From: Streptomyces spinoverrucosus
GTDB taxonomy: Bacteria; Actinomycetota; Actinomycetes; Streptomycetales; Streptomycetaceae
DNA length: 64,000 nucleotides
Direction: 5' to 3'
NCBI RefSeq assembly: GCF_015712165.1
Contig: NZ_JADPZX010000001.1
Span: 6,522,001-6,586,000, forward strand
In this document: piece by piece, positions 28,008 to 41,752 of the stretch
Layout of the letters: every line of letters begins with the position of its first letter
How positions within the stretch are numbered: position 1 is the stretch's first letter
Made by a program: the position numbers and the translations under genes
Notes under the pieces: model-generated
Seen by the model: the letters and a program-made list of their open reading frames with translations, nothing else
Told to the model about the DNA's origin: nothing
Database searches by the model: none

Positions 28008-28496
28008 ATGCCGGTTCCGTACATACGTCACGCCAGGTACGCCGACGAGGAAGAACTGGGGCGGCTCGACCGCCGTTGCTGGTCCGGGCTGCACTCCGTC
28101 CAGCCGCGCCCCAGGCCGCCGTACGACCCCTTCTTCAACGACCGCTTCGGGCCGCGCGACCATCTCGTCGCCGAACTCGCCGGAGCGATCGTCGGCTACA
28201 TACGGCTCGCCTTCTCCACCCCGCTGGACAGCAACGCGCACGTCCGCCAGATCCAGGGCCTCGTCGTCGCCGAGGAGGCGCGGGGCGCCGGGGTCGGCCG
28301 GGCGCTGCTACGGGCCGTGCAGGACGAGGCACGGCGGCAGGGGGCCCGCCGGATCACCCTGCGGGTCCTCGGGCACAACACCCCGGCCCGCAAGCTCTAC
28401 GAGTCCGAGGGGTTCGTGGTGGAGGGCGTGCTGCCGGAGGAGTTCTTCCTCGACGGGGAGTACGTCGACGACGTGCTGATGGGCCGGGCCCTGTGA
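28008..28496 (+). CDS. GNAT-family N-acetyltransferase
   Basis: The protein has 162 residues and a complete GNAT fold: RHARYADEEELGRLDRR at the start, AGAIVGYIRLAFSTP, motif A IQGLVVAEEARGAGVGRALL with acetyl-CoA-binding R/GxGxG/A, and motif B LGHNTPARKLYESEGF. The acceptor is unknown; the similarity of motif B to RimI-like enzymes allows protein or amine acetylation. A promoter -10 element sits so close to the ATG that the mRNA is probably leaderless. Confidence 0.9.
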   Translation: MPVPYIRHARYADEEELGRLDRRCWSGLHSVQPRPRPPYDPFFNDRFGPRDHLVAELAGAIVGYIRLAFSTPLDSNAHVRQIQGLVVAEEARGAGVGRALLRAVQDEARRQGARRITLRVLGHNTPARKLYESEGFVVEGVLPEEFFLDGEYVDDVLMGRAL

Positions 28497-28509
28497 GCCG
28501 TGCCGGGCG

Positions 28510-29694
28510 CTACGACGCCACCAGCTCGCCCGTGTCCACCGGTGTCGTCGCGTCCGCCGCCCGCGTCGCGTCACCGGCGACCTCGTCGGCCGTCAGGACG
28601 TACCCCGTCTCCGCGTCGGAGGTGGAGCGGGCGAAGACCACGCCGTAGACCCTGCCGTCGGTGGTGAGCAGCGGGCCGCCGGAGTTGCCGGGGCGGACCG
28701 TGGAGCGGATCGAGTAGATCTCGCGGGTGACGTTCTCGTCGCTGTAGATGTTCTGGCCGGTCGCCCGCACCCGGTTGGCGACCGTCGCCGCCTGCAGATC
28801 CAGCCCGCCGTCCTGCGGATAACCGGCGACAACGGCCGCGTCGCCGCGATCGGCGTCGTCGTCGAACTCCAGGGCGGGGGCGCGCAGATCGGGGACGTAC
28901 AGCACGGCCACGTCCTTGTCCGGGTCGAACAGCACCACCCGTGCCTCGTACGACGGCCCGACCCCGCCGATCCGTACGGTCGGCTCGTCGATGCCCGCCA
29001 CCACGTGCGCGTTGGTCATCACATGCTCGGCCGTGTACACGAACCCGCTGCCCTCGCGCCCCTGGTCGCCCACGGCGCCCTCGACCTTCACCGTGCTCAG
29101 CTTGGCCGCGTTGGTGGCGGCAGGCGTGACGCTGTCGCCGGAGGGCCTCGCCACCTCGGCGGTCGACTCGTTCTCGAACGGGTTGAACACCTGCGGGAAG
29201 CCCGCCTCGGTGAGCGCCGACGTGGCCCGCGAGAACCAGGCCGGTGTGGTGTCCGGCATCGCGCTCTGCACCGCGCCCAGCACCCGTGAGTCCCGGATGG
29301 CGCCCGTCAGCAGCGGCGAGGCGGACGCCGCCAGCACGCTCGCCGCCACCCACGCCACGATCAGCACGGCGACCGAGTTGGCCGCCGCCCCGCCGGCCCC
29401 GTCGGCCACCCGCAGCGGCCCCCGGTCCAGCTCCCGCCGCAGCCGCAGCGCCGGCCGACCGGCCAGCTCGTGCCCCACCACCGCCGGGACCAGCACCGTG
29501 AGCACCGCCGTCACCGTCGCCGCCGTCGTCCCCGGCGACACCAGGTCCATCACCCACGGCAGGATCCACACGCCGATGACCGCGCCGCCCACGAACCCGG
29601 CGAGCGAGACACAGCCGGCCACCAGTCCGCGCCGGTAGCCGGAACCGGCGTACACCAGGATCACCAGCACCAGCAGGATGTCGAGCAGGTCCAC
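28510..29694 (-). CDS. MarP-like membrane serine protease (CvpA + trypsin domains)
   Basis: The protein has 394 residues from a GTG at 29694. Four N-terminal transmembrane helices form a colicin-V-production-like domain (LLDILLVLVILVYAGSGYRR onward, residues 1-150). An extracytoplasmic chymotrypsin-fold protease follows, with His in VMTNAHVVAG, Asp in DPDKDVAVLYV and Ser in VRPGNSGGPLLT. This is the architecture of mycobacterial MarP, which senses periplasmic acid or oxidative stress and cleaves a peptidoglycan hydrolase. A PGRP-type amidase gene is divergent next to it, which fits that role. Confidence 0.88.
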   Translation of the reverse strand: MDLLDILLVLVILVYAGSGYRRGLVAGCVSLAGFVGGAVIGVWILPWVMDLVSPGTTAATVTAVLTVLVPAVVGHELAGRPALRLRRELDRGPLRVADGAGGAAANSVAVLIVAWVAASVLAASASPLLTGAIRDSRVLGAVQSAMPDTTPAWFSRATSALTEAGFPQVFNPFENESTAEVARPSGDSVTPAATNAAKLSTVKVEGAVGDQGREGSGFVYTAEHVMTNAHVVAGIDEPTVRIGGVGPSYEARVVLFDPDKDVAVLYVPDLRAPALEFDDDADRGDAAVVAGYPQDGGLDLQAATVANRVRATGQNIYSDENVTREIYSIRSTVRPGNSGGPLLTTDGRVYGVVFARSTSDAETGYVLTADEVAGDATRAADATTPVDTGELVAS

Positions 29695-29914
29695 GGAGCC
29701 GCCTTTCTCTAGGACCCGTCGGTGCGCGGGTACGCGCCCCAGCACGCCTTAGTACGCGCCGGACGGGTCCAGTGATCAGCCACGCCCGCGCCACCGGTCG
29801 GGAAACCGGCCACGTGTGCGTGTATCCCGAAAAACGTCACCGACCCGGACGATGGTTCCACCAGGTGGCACAGCACACATCGCGGGCGCAGGCGCTCGGA
29901 CCGACAGTGGGTCC

Positions 29915-30745
29915 ATGCGTGTCCTGAGACAAGGCAAGAGAAGAAGACGGGGAGCACGGCGCCGCGCCGTGCCGATACGTGGCACCGCCGTGGCGCTGGC
30001 GGGCTGTCTGCCCGGAGTCGCCGCGGTCACCGCCCTGGCGCTGTGCGCCCACGTGGTGGACCGGTTGGTGACGGACGCCCGGACCGCCCGCTCGCTCGCC
30101 GTCGCCCGGGCGGGCACCCCGCACACCGCACCCAAGCCGCCCGTCGTCCCCCGGACGGCCTGGACCGGCCAGGGCCGGGCCCCCGTCGAGAAGCAGCCGC
30201 CACCGCGCTACGACGACAAGGTCGTCGCCGTGTTCGTGCACCACACCGACACCCCCAACGCGTACCGCTGCACCGACTCGCCCCGCATCATCCGCGACCT
30301 CTACGCCGGCCAGACCGGCGACCAGGACTGGGACGACATCGGCTACAACTTCCTCGTCGACCGCTGCGGCACCATCTACGAGGGCCGCGCGGGCGGCGTC
30401 ACCCGCCCCGTCACCGGCGCCCACACCCTGGGCTTCAACCACCGCACCGCCGGCATCGCCGCCATCGGCACCTTCACGGCGGGCGCCGAGGTGCCGCGCG
30501 CGATGACCGAGGCGATCGCCGCGCTGGCCGCCTGGAAACTGGGCCTGTCGGGCACCGACCCGCACGCGAAGGTGCGCCTGGTCTCCAGCAACAGCCGCAG
30601 CCGCTTCGCCGCCGGCACCTCCGCCACGCTGCCCGCCCTGGCCGGCCACAACGACGGCTACATGACCAACTGCCCCGGCGCCGCCCTGACCGCGCGGCTG
30701 CCGCAGATCAGGGACCGGGCGGCCCGGTTGCAGGGGCGGCCGTGA
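29915..30745 (+). CDS. Peptidoglycan-recognition-type N-acetylmuramoyl-L-alanine amidase
   Basis: The protein has 276 residues from an ATG at 29915. The N terminus is very basic (MRVLRQGKRRRRGARRRAV), followed by one hydrophobic anchor or signal segment. The catalytic PGRP/amidase_2 domain has VAVFVHHTDTPN (zinc His), DIGYNFLVDRCGTIYEGR, a second His in GAHTLGFNHRTAG, and GHNDGYMTNCPG carrying the last His and Cys ligands. It cleaves stem peptides from glycan strands. GACAGT lies 6 nt before the ATG, so the message may be leaderless. The divergent MarP-like protease is a possible activator. Confidence 0.9.
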   Translation: MRVLRQGKRRRRGARRRAVPIRGTAVALAGCLPGVAAVTALALCAHVVDRLVTDARTARSLAVARAGTPHTAPKPPVVPRTAWTGQGRAPVEKQPPPRYDDKVVAVFVHHTDTPNAYRCTDSPRIIRDLYAGQTGDQDWDDIGYNFLVDRCGTIYEGRAGGVTRPVTGAHTLGFNHRTAGIAAIGTFTAGAEVPRAMTEAIAALAAWKLGLSGTDPHAKVRLVSSNSRSRFAAGTSATLPALAGHNDGYMTNCPGAALTARLPQIRDRAARLQGRP

Positions 30746-30834
30746 ACTCCATAGGAAGGCCACAGCCGCCCCGCAGGGCACTGAGAGGCCCGCGCCCTAC
30801 CGTTGCGGCCAGCAGCCGACCGGAGGTGGGGAAC

Positions 30835-31056
30835 ATGAGCAGCAGCCGTGGTACGGAGCACGGGGCGGGCACGTGGAACGGGGCCCTGCGGGGACCCTGG
30901 ACGGTGCTCTGCGCGGTCGCGACGGTCGTCCTCGGACCGGCCGCGGTCACCGCGTCGGCACTCGACCAGGCCAACGCGGCACCGCTGCACCACGCGGCGA
31001 AGGCCGATCAGACGCAGGCGTACATACCGACGGACACCCGCCGCAGGGGCGCCTGA
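30835..31056 (+). CDS. Small exported or membrane-anchored protein
   Basis: The protein has 73 residues; the ATG follows GGAGGTGGGG. A single hydrophobic segment near residues 22-42 (WTVLCAVATVVLGPAAVTAS) precedes a short polar tail (ADQTQAYIPTDTRRRGA). The Ala-rich ANAAP after the hydrophobic run resembles a signal-peptidase site, leaving only ~25 mature residues. It follows the amidase on the same strand by 89 bp. No family is recognised. Confidence 0.65.
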   Translation: MSSSRGTEHGAGTWNGALRGPWTVLCAVATVVLGPAAVTASALDQANAAPLHHAAKADQTQAYIPTDTRRRGA

Positions 31057-31072
31057 ACCCCGAGCGCCGGTC

Positions 31073-31591
31073 TCACTCCTTGAAGCGGTCCCACAGTCGC
31101 GGGAACCGCTCCGCGAGCACCGCCTCGTTCTCGAATTCGACCGGCGTGCCCTCCGGCTCGGCGGTGGCGGGCGCGATGCCGAGGTCGGGAGCGACGGTGC
31201 CGGTGAGCTGTTCGTAGGCCTCGTCGGCGGCGTAGCCCAGCTCCTCGCCGTCGCCGTCGATCTCCTCGTCGAAGTCGCCCAGCAGGTCGGCGAGCGAGTC
31301 GGGGTCGTGCACGCCGCCCTCGTACACCTCGCGGCCCTGGCCGATCAGCCAGCACCGGAAGAAGTCGAAGGCGTCGTCGCTGGCCCCGTCGAGCAGCACC
31401 CAGGCGGCGCCCCACAGGTCCCAGGTGTACGCGCGGTTGTAGCGGGCCTCGAAGTGACGGGCGAAGTCGAGGACCATCTCGGGATCCAGCCGCAGGAGCC
31501 GGTCCACGAGGAGGTCGGCCTGCTCCTCCGGGTCGCCCTCGGCGGCCTCGCGGGTGGCGTCGATCAGCTCCCAGAACTCCGTCTCGTCCAT
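31073..31591 (-). CDS. DUF4240 domain-containing protein
   Basis: The protein has 172 residues from ATG 31591; a GTG one codon upstream is equally possible. The N-terminal DUF4240 signature is MDETEFWELIDATREA with RLDPEMVLDFARHFEARYNR and the WDLWGAAWVLLDGASDDAFDFF core, which is found in WGR-linked and toxin-immunity contexts. The protein is strongly acidic and cytoplasmic. A toxin-immunity or DNA-mimic role has been speculated for such folds, but nothing adjacent looks like a toxin. Confidence 0.85.
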   Translation of the reverse strand: MDETEFWELIDATREAAEGDPEEQADLLVDRLLRLDPEMVLDFARHFEARYNRAYTWDLWGAAWVLLDGASDDAFDFFRCWLIGQGREVYEGGVHDPDSLADLLGDFDEEIDGDGEELGYAADEAYEQLTGTVAPDLGIAPATAEPEGTPVEFENEAVLAERFPRLWDRFKE

Positions 31592-31647
31592 CACGGGACA
31601 AGCATCGGGCCTTCACGGGTGGGGCGCACGCGGAGTGGGGCGGATCG

Positions 31648-32622
31648 TTATGTGCCGTACAGGGCGGCGATCCGCCGCGCGTCCCGGGCGAACCGCGCCC
31701 GCAGCTCCTCGGGCGCCAGCACCTCGACCTCCGGTCCGAGGGCGGTGAGCTGGGTGTGCGCGACCTCCTCGGACTCCACCGGGAGCGTCACGGTCACCCA
31801 GCCGTCGTCGTCCGGGGCGCCCACGGCGGCCAGCGCGTCCCGCGCCGACTGCGGATCGAGGGCGAACGGCAGCCTCCGCACGCCCTCCCCGGACAGCCGG
31901 ACCACCACCTCGGCGCGCAGGATCGAGCGCGCGAACTGCTCCGCCCGCTCCTCCCAGAACGCGGGCAGCTCGAACTCCCCGTCGCGCGCGAACCGCTCCT
32001 CGCCCGGCTCCACCGCCGTGAACCGGTCGATCCGGTACACCCGGAAGGCCCCGTGATCCGCCACCCGCGCGCACAGGTACCAGACGCCCGCCTTGAGTAC
32101 GAGCCCGTACGGCTCCAGCTCCCGGACGACCTCTGCCTCCCCGCGCACATAGCGGGCGACGATCCGCCGGTCGTCCCACACCGCGTCCGCGACCGCGGGC
32201 AGCAACTCGGGCGTCCGGGGCTCCTTGAACCAGTTCGGGGCGTCCAGATGGAACCGCTGCGCGGCCGTCCTCGATGCGTCCCGCAGGGAGGGCAGCAGCG
32301 CGGCGGACACCTTCAGCCGGGCGGCGGAGGCGGCGTCCTCCAGCCCCATCTCCCTCAGCGCCCCCGGCACCCCGGACAGGAACAGCGCCTCGGCCTCGCC
32401 GCGGTGCAGGCCGGTCAGCCGCGTGCGGTATCCGCCGATCAGCCGGTAACCCCCGGCCCGGCCCCGGTCGGCGTACACCGGAACCCCGGCCTCCGACAGC
32501 GCCTGCGCGTCCCGGGTCACCGTCCGCTCCGACACCTCCAGCTCCCGCGCCAGCTCGGCGGCGGTCATGGTCGGCCGGGACTGGAGCAACAGCACCATCT
32601 TGATGAGCCGGGCAGCGCGCAT
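31648..32622 (-). CDS. HTH-WYL transcriptional regulator
   Basis: The protein has 324 residues. An N-terminal DeoR/HTH_11 winged helix (MTAAELARELEVSERTVTRD) is followed by a WYL domain with YGLVLKAGVWYLCARVADHG carrying W-Y-L and FRVYRIDRFTAVEP. A C-terminal WCX extension (RRLPFALDPQSARDALAAVG) follows. WYL proteins sense ligands, often nucleic-acid derived, and regulate DNA-repair or defence genes. Its own operator is not obvious. It lies downstream of aceE on the same strand, separated by a strong terminator. Confidence 0.9.
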   Translation of the reverse strand: MRAARLIKMVLLLQSRPTMTAAELARELEVSERTVTRDAQALSEAGVPVYADRGRAGGYRLIGGYRTRLTGLHRGEAEALFLSGVPGALREMGLEDAASAARLKVSAALLPSLRDASRTAAQRFHLDAPNWFKEPRTPELLPAVADAVWDDRRIVARYVRGEAEVVRELEPYGLVLKAGVWYLCARVADHGAFRVYRIDRFTAVEPGEERFARDGEFELPAFWEERAEQFARSILRAEVVVRLSGEGVRRLPFALDPQSARDALAAVGAPDDDGWVTVTLPVESEEVAHTQLTALGPEVEVLAPEELRARFARDARRIAALYGT

Positions 32623-32667
32623 GCGTTCATGATGCCGGGGGCCACTGACATCGATACTCGTACAACG

Positions 32668-32695
32668 AAGGGGTACGGCTGCCGCCGTACCCCTT
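32668..32695 (-). terminator. aceE terminator
   Basis: A perfect 12-bp stem (left arm AAGGGGTACGGC, 4-nt loop) begins 16 bp past the aceE stop codon. Confidence 0.85.
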
Positions 32696-32710
32696 CCGCG
32701 AGCGTGGGCC

Positions 32711-35413
32711 TTACAGCCCGTACTTCTCGCGGGCCTCCTTCACGGCCGTCGCCTTGACCTCGCCCCGCTTGGCGAGCTGGGCCAGGGCCGCGACGACGAT
32801 CGACTCCGCGTCGACGCCGAAGTGGCGGCGGGCGGCGTCGCGGGTGTCGGACAGACCGAAGCCGTCGGCGCCCAGCGAGGAGTAGTCCTGCTCGACCCAC
32901 TGCGCGATCTGGTCGGGGACCTGGCGCATGTAGTCGGAGACCGCCAGCACCGGGCCCTCGGCGCCCTGCAACGCCTGCCGGACGTACGGCACCCGCTCCT
33001 CGCCGCGCAGCAGTGCCGCGTCGGCCTCCAGCGCGTCCCGGCGCAGCTCGCTCCAGGAGGTCGCGGACCACACGTCGGCGGCCACGCCCCACTCCTCGGC
33101 GAGCAGCGTCTGCGCCTTCAGCGCCCAGTGGATCGCCGTACCGGAGCCGAGCAGCTGGACGCGCGGGGCGTTGGCCGGCGCGGTCACGCCCGCCGACTCG
33201 GCCGTGTTGAAGCGGTACAGGCCCTTGACGATGCCCTCGTCGATGCCGAGGCCCTGCGGCTTCGCGGGCTGCGGCAGCGGCTCGTTGTAGACGGTGAGGT
33301 AGTAGAAGACGTTCGGGTCCTCACCGGGCGCCGCCTCGCCGTACATCCGGCGCAGACCGTCCTTGACGATCGCCGCGACCTCGTACGCGAACGCCGGGTC
33401 GTACGTCAGCGCCGCCGGGTTGGTCGCCGCGATGACGGGGGAGTGGCCGTCGGCGTGCTGCAGGCCCTCACCGGTCAGCGTCGTACGACCGGCCGTCGCG
33501 CCGATGAGGAAGCCGCGGCCGAGCTGGTCGCCGAGCTGCCACATCTGGTCGGCCGTGCGCTGCCAGCCGAACATCGAGTAGAAGATGTAGAACGGGATCA
33601 TCGCTTCGCCGTGCGTGGAGTACGCGGTGGACGCGGCGATGAAGTCGGCCATCGAACCGGCCTCGGTGATCCCCTCGTTGAGGATCTGGCCGTTCTCGGC
33701 CTCCTTGTAGTACATCAGCTGGTCGCGGTCGACCGGCTCGTACGTCTGGCCCTTGGGCGAGTAGATGCCGAGCGACGGGAACAGCGACTCCATGCCGAAG
33801 GTGCGCGCCTCGTCGGGGACGATCGGCACCCAGCGCCTGCCCGTCTCCTTGTCGCGGACCAGGTCCTTGACCAGGCGGACGAACGCCATGGTGGTGGCCA
33901 CGTTCTGCGAGCCGGAGCCCTTGTCGAAGGAGGCGAAGGCCTTCTCGGCGGGCGCGGGCAGCGGCGCAACCGGGTGCACGCGGCGGGCCGGGGCGGGACC
34001 GCCGAGGGCGGCGCGACGCTCCTGGAGGTAGCGGACCTCGGCGGAGTCGGCGCCCGGGTGGCCGTAGGGGACCACGCCGTCGACGAACGCGCTGTCGGCG
34101 ATCGGCAGGCCGAGCAGGTCGCGCATCGTCTTGAACTCGTCCACCGTCAGCTTCTTCATCTGGTGGTTGGCGTTCTTCGACGCGAAGCCCGTGCCGAGGG
34201 TGTGGCCCTTGACCGTCTGGGCCAGGATCACGGTCGGCGCGCCCTTGTGCTCGACGGCGGCCTTGTACGCGGCGTACACCTTGCGCGGCTCGTGGCCACC
34301 GCGGGAGAAGTGGAAGCAGTCGAGGATCTTGTCGTCGCTCAGCAGCTTCGCCATCTCGACGAGCGCCGGGTCCTTGCCGAAGAAGTCCTCGCGGATGTAG
34401 GCGGCGTCGCGGGTCTGGTACGTCTGGACCTGTGCGTCGGGTACCTCGCGCAGGCGTCGTACCAGCGCGCCGGTGGTGTCGAGCTGGAACAGCTCGTCCC
34501 AGGTGGAGCCCCACAGGGTCTTGACGACGTTCCAGCCGGCGCCGCGGAACTGGGCCTCCAGCTCCTGCACGATCTTGAAGTTGGCGCGGACCGGGCCGTC
34601 CAGGCGCTGCAGGTTGCAGTTGATGACGAAGGTGAGGTTGTCCAGCTCCTCACGCGCGGCCAGCGCGAGCGCCGCCGTCGACTCCGGCTCGTCCATCTCG
34701 CCGTCGCCGAGGAAGGCCCACACGTGGGAGGCGGAGACGTCCTTGATGCCGCGGTTGGTGAGGTAGCGGTTGAAGCGCGCCTGGTAGATCGCGGAGAGCG
34801 GGCCGAGGCCCATCGACACGGTCGGGAACTCCCACAGCCAGGGCAGGCGGCGCGGGTGCGGGTACGACGGCAGGCCGTTGCCGCCGGCCTCGCGGCGGAA
34901 GTTGTCGAGGTGGTCCTCGTTCAGCCGGCCGTCGAGGAAGGCGCGGGCGTAGATGCCGGGGGAGGCGTGGCCCTGGATGTAGAGCTGGTCGCCGGACCCG
35001 TCGGCCTCCTTGCCCTTGAAGAAGTGGTTGAAGCCGGTCTCGTACAGCCAGGCCGCGGAGGCGAAGGTGGCGATGTGGCCGCCGACGCCGTATTTGCTGC
35101 CGCGGGTCACCATGGCGGCCGCGTTCCAGCGGTTCCAGGCGGTGATCCGCGCCTCCATCTCCTCGTCACCGGGCACGGTCGGCTCGGCGGCTGTGGGGAT
35201 GGTGTTGACGTAGTCGGTCTCAAGGAGCTTGGGCAGCGCGATGCCGTTGCCCTCGGCACGCTCCAGCGTGCGCCGCATCAGGTACGCGGCACGGTGCGGC
35301 CCGGCCGCCTTGGCGACCGCGTCCAGCGAGGCCTGCCATTCGGCGGTCTCCTCCGGATCCCGGTCGGGGAGCTGGTCGAGCGCGCTCGGCTGGATGGCGT
35401 TGGGGTCGGTCAT
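32711..35413 (-). CDS. aceE: Pyruvate dehydrogenase E1 component (homodimeric)
   Basis: The 900-residue ThDP enzyme decarboxylates pyruvate and acetylates the E2 lipoyl group. Landmarks are [40 protein letters not shown], the ThDP motif [17 protein letters not shown] and a transketolase-like C-terminal half with [18 protein letters not shown]. The start [12 protein letters not shown] has GAGGAAGG upstream. A -35/-10 promoter overlapped by a palindrome lies about 110-140 bp upstream. In actinobacteria AceE works with the SucB-type E2 and a shared E3; both are encoded in this locus. Confidence 0.97.
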   Translation of the reverse strand: MTDPNAIQPSALDQLPDRDPEETAEWQASLDAVAKAAGPHRAAYLMRRTLERAEGNGIALPKLLETDYVNTIPTAAEPTVPGDEEMEARITAWNRWNAAAMVTRGSKYGVGGHIATFASAAWLYETGFNHFFKGKEADGSGDQLYIQGHASPGIYARAFLDGRLNEDHLDNFRREAGGNGLPSYPHPRRLPWLWEFPTVSMGLGPLSAIYQARFNRYLTNRGIKDVSASHVWAFLGDGEMDEPESTAALALAAREELDNLTFVINCNLQRLDGPVRANFKIVQELEAQFRGAGWNVVKTLWGSTWDELFQLDTTGALVRRLREVPDAQVQTYQTRDAAYIREDFFGKDPALVEMAKLLSDDKILDCFHFSRGGHEPRKVYAAYKAAVEHKGAPTVILAQTVKGHTLGTGFASKNANHQMKKLTVDEFKTMRDLLGLPIADSAFVDGVVPYGHPGADSAEVRYLQERRAALGGPAPARRVHPVAPLPAPAEKAFASFDKGSGSQNVATTMAFVRLVKDLVRDKETGRRWVPIVPDEARTFGMESLFPSLGIYSPKGQTYEPVDRDQLMYYKEAENGQILNEGITEAGSMADFIAASTAYSTHGEAMIPFYIFYSMFGWQRTADQMWQLGDQLGRGFLIGATAGRTTLTGEGLQHADGHSPVIAATNPAALTYDPAFAYEVAAIVKDGLRRMYGEAAPGEDPNVFYYLTVYNEPLPQPAKPQGLGIDEGIVKGLYRFNTAESAGVTAPANAPRVQLLGSGTAIHWALKAQTLLAEEWGVAADVWSATSWSELRRDALEADAALLRGEERVPYVRQALQGAEGPVLAVSDYMRQVPDQIAQWVEQDYSSLGADGFGLSDTRDAARRHFGVDAESIVVAALAQLAKRGEVKATAVKEAREKYGL

Positions 35414-35522
35414 GTCGCCGCCTTCCTCAGTCGAAGGGGGTTCCCTCATCGGTAAGGGTTCGGGGGTGCCCTTGGTCTTTGGCAGGACAGGGCGGGTGGA
35501 CTCGGGTGGAAGTCCGTCGGCG

Positions 35523-35552
35523 ACTGTAACTCCCTGATCGATGATCGATCAA
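35523..35552 (-). promoter_or_regulatory. aceE promoter with overlapping operator palindrome
   Basis: On the minus strand TTGATC (35552-35547), an 18-bp spacer and TACAGT (35528-35523) form a good HrdB-type promoter. The -35 and half the spacer are covered by the 17-bp inverted repeat TGATCGATCATCGATCA (35535-35551), which is symmetrical about its centre. This is the geometry of repression by occlusion. The remaining ~185 bp toward 35737 holds the hairpin at 35694-35722 and nothing else I can identify. Confidence 0.65.
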
Positions 35553-35693
35553 AGGGTTGAGGGTCAAAACCTCTTGATCACGAGAAAATAGGCACGGGGT
35601 GCCTTTGGGGCAGGCACGCGGTGCCGCATTTTTCCTGCTCAGATGAGGTGCGGGTGGCTAGCCTGCGCGACTCGGGCCGGGCAGGGAGGGGGC

Positions 35694-35722
35694 TCCCCTG
35701 AGCGGCCGGCGCGCTCAGGGGA
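35694..35722 (-). terminator. Terminator after the ATPase/small-peptide genes
   Basis: TCCCCTGAGC pairs perfectly with GCTCAGGGGA across 9 nt, 16 bp past the stop of the small membrane-peptide gene. Confidence 0.7.
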
Positions 35723-35737
35723 CTTCGTGCTCCGGGG

Positions 35738-35869
35738 TCAGGCGTACGCGGCGGCCGGGCGTGCGGTCGCGCCGAACGACTTCCAGAGCTGCATGAACAG
35801 GCGCACCAGAGCGGCCTCGATCAGGGCGACGGCCACCTGGGTGACGATGGTGGTGAGGATGTGCGGCAT
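35738..35869 (-). CDS. 43-residue membrane-active peptide downstream of P-type ATPase
   Basis: The ORF encodes a single hydrophobic/amphipathic helix: MPHILTTIVTQVAVALIEAA, then LVRLFMQLWKSFGA and a short tail. The Shine-Dalgarno-like GGCGG is weak. It lies 56 bp downstream of the large P-type ATPase on the same strand and before the terminator, so co-transcription is likely. Small membrane peptides next to P-type ATPases (for example KdpF) can stabilise or regulate the pump; that role here is inference. It is too short for routine gene calling. Confidence 0.55.
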   Translation of the reverse strand: MPHILTTIVTQVAVALIEAALVRLFMQLWKSFGATARPAAAYA

Positions 35870-35925
35870 GGTGGCCGCCTTTCGTGTGCAGTGTGCGGGG
35901 TACGGCTCCTTTGTCCGGGCCGATG

Positions 35926-40692
<4,767 letters not shown>

Positions 40693-40849
40693 GCGCGGCC
40701 TCCACCATCGGCCGACTGGAGACGGGACCGGCGCCCGGGAGGCGACGGTACCCCTCAGTATGTGTGCGTCCCAGCGGCCTCGCCCGGCACGGACGAGCCT
40801 GCTGGGCCGGGTAGCCGAGTGCCCCCCACGGAACGAGCGAATCCGGAGG

Positions 40850-41488
40850 TCAGGCGTGATCGCCGGCGGCGCGCGGCGCGCAGCCCAGCACGTGCTCCTT
40901 CACCAGACGGCCGATCTCCGGATCGCGCCGCCGGAACGCCTCGACCAACTCCTCGTGCTCCTCGGCGTAGGACTGCTGGACCGTGCCCAGCCAGCGGATG
41001 GAAAGGGTGGTGAACACCTCGATGCCGAGGCCTTCCCAGGTGTGCAGCAGCACCGAGTTGCCGGCCGCCCGGACCAGCTCGCGGTGGAAGGCGACCGTGT
41101 GCCGCACCTGGGCCGTGCCGTCGGACTTGCGGTCGGCCTCGTACAGGGCGGCGACATGCGGCTTCAGGGCCGAGCAGTCCTGGGAGAGCCGTTCCGCCGC
41201 CAGCTCCGCCGCGATCGCCTCCAGACCGGCCCGGACCGGGTAGCTCTCCTCCAGGTCGGCCGCGGTGAGATTCCGTACGCGTACGCCCTTGTTGGGCGCG
41301 GACTCGATCAGGCGCAGGGACTCCAGTTCGCGCAGAGCCTCGCGGACCGGGGTCTGACTGACCTCCAGTTCCGTGGCGATACGGCGCTCCACGATCCGCT
41401 CGCCCGGCTTCCAGCGCCCGCTGATGATCCCTTCCAGGATGTGCTCGCGGATCTGTTCGCGCAGCGAGTGGATGACGGGCGCGGTCAT
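40850..41488 (-). CDS. GntR-family regulator, FCD subfamily
   Basis: The protein has 212 residues; the ATG follows AAGGAGC. The N-terminal winged helix includes GERIVERRIATELEVSQTPV and REALRELESLRLIESAPNKG. The C-terminal FCD domain has metal-binding candidates in FHRELVRAAGN and the EHEELVEAFRRRD helix. FCD regulators respond to organic acids or other metabolites, so control of the neighbouring pyruvate/2-oxoacid dehydrogenase genes is plausible. A TTG-N-CAA-type palindrome in its leader suggests autoregulation. Confidence 0.9.
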   Translation of the reverse strand: MTAPVIHSLREQIREHILEGIISGRWKPGERIVERRIATELEVSQTPVREALRELESLRLIESAPNKGVRVRNLTAADLEESYPVRAGLEAIAAELAAERLSQDCSALKPHVAALYEADRKSDGTAQVRHTVAFHRELVRAAGNSVLLHTWEGLGIEVFTTLSIRWLGTVQQSYAEEHEELVEAFRRRDPEIGRLVKEHVLGCAPRAAGDHA

Positions 41489-41507
41489 GAGGGCTCCTTA
41501 GGGCGCG

Positions 41508-41522
41508 TTGACGTTTAGACAA
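41508..41522 (-). promoter_or_regulatory. Probable GntR autoregulatory operator
   Basis: TTGTCTAAACGTCAA (minus strand) is an imperfect 15-bp inverted repeat with TTG/CAA ends, typical of FCD-GntR sites. It overlaps a TATTGT -10-like element and lies 20 bp upstream of the regulator start. Confidence 0.5.
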
Positions 41523-41649
41523 TACGGGGGGGGCGCTCCGCTGTAGGGGCCGATGGGGGTGCTTTGGTGCAGGTGAGACGAGACTTACACGCCTGGTGGG
41601 TCGGGGTGTTCTGTTGTTCGGCGGCTGCGGGTGGTGGGGGTGTTCGCGC

Positions 41650-41700
41650 CCCGCGGCGGAGCCGCTGAGGTCACAGCCCCGCGCCCCTGGGGACGCCGAT
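41650..41700 (-). repeat. Dispersed Streptomyces intergenic repeat (variant copy)
   Basis: On the minus strand the stretch reads CCCCAGGGGCGCGGGGCTGT and continues to CGGCTCCGCCGCGGGG, a variant of the GGGGCGCGGGG element seen at two other sites in this window. The rest of the 41523-41697 gap shows no gene. Confidence 0.6.
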
Positions 41701-41730
41701 GCCCCGCCCGTTCAACACGGGCGGGGCATC
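41698..41730 (-). terminator. sucB terminator
   Basis: A perfect 14-bp stem (left arm GATGCCCCGCCCGT, loop TCAAC) lies 22 bp past the sucB stop codon. Confidence 0.85.
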
Positions 41731-41752
41731 GATCGACTTGCCTCAGGCGCTG

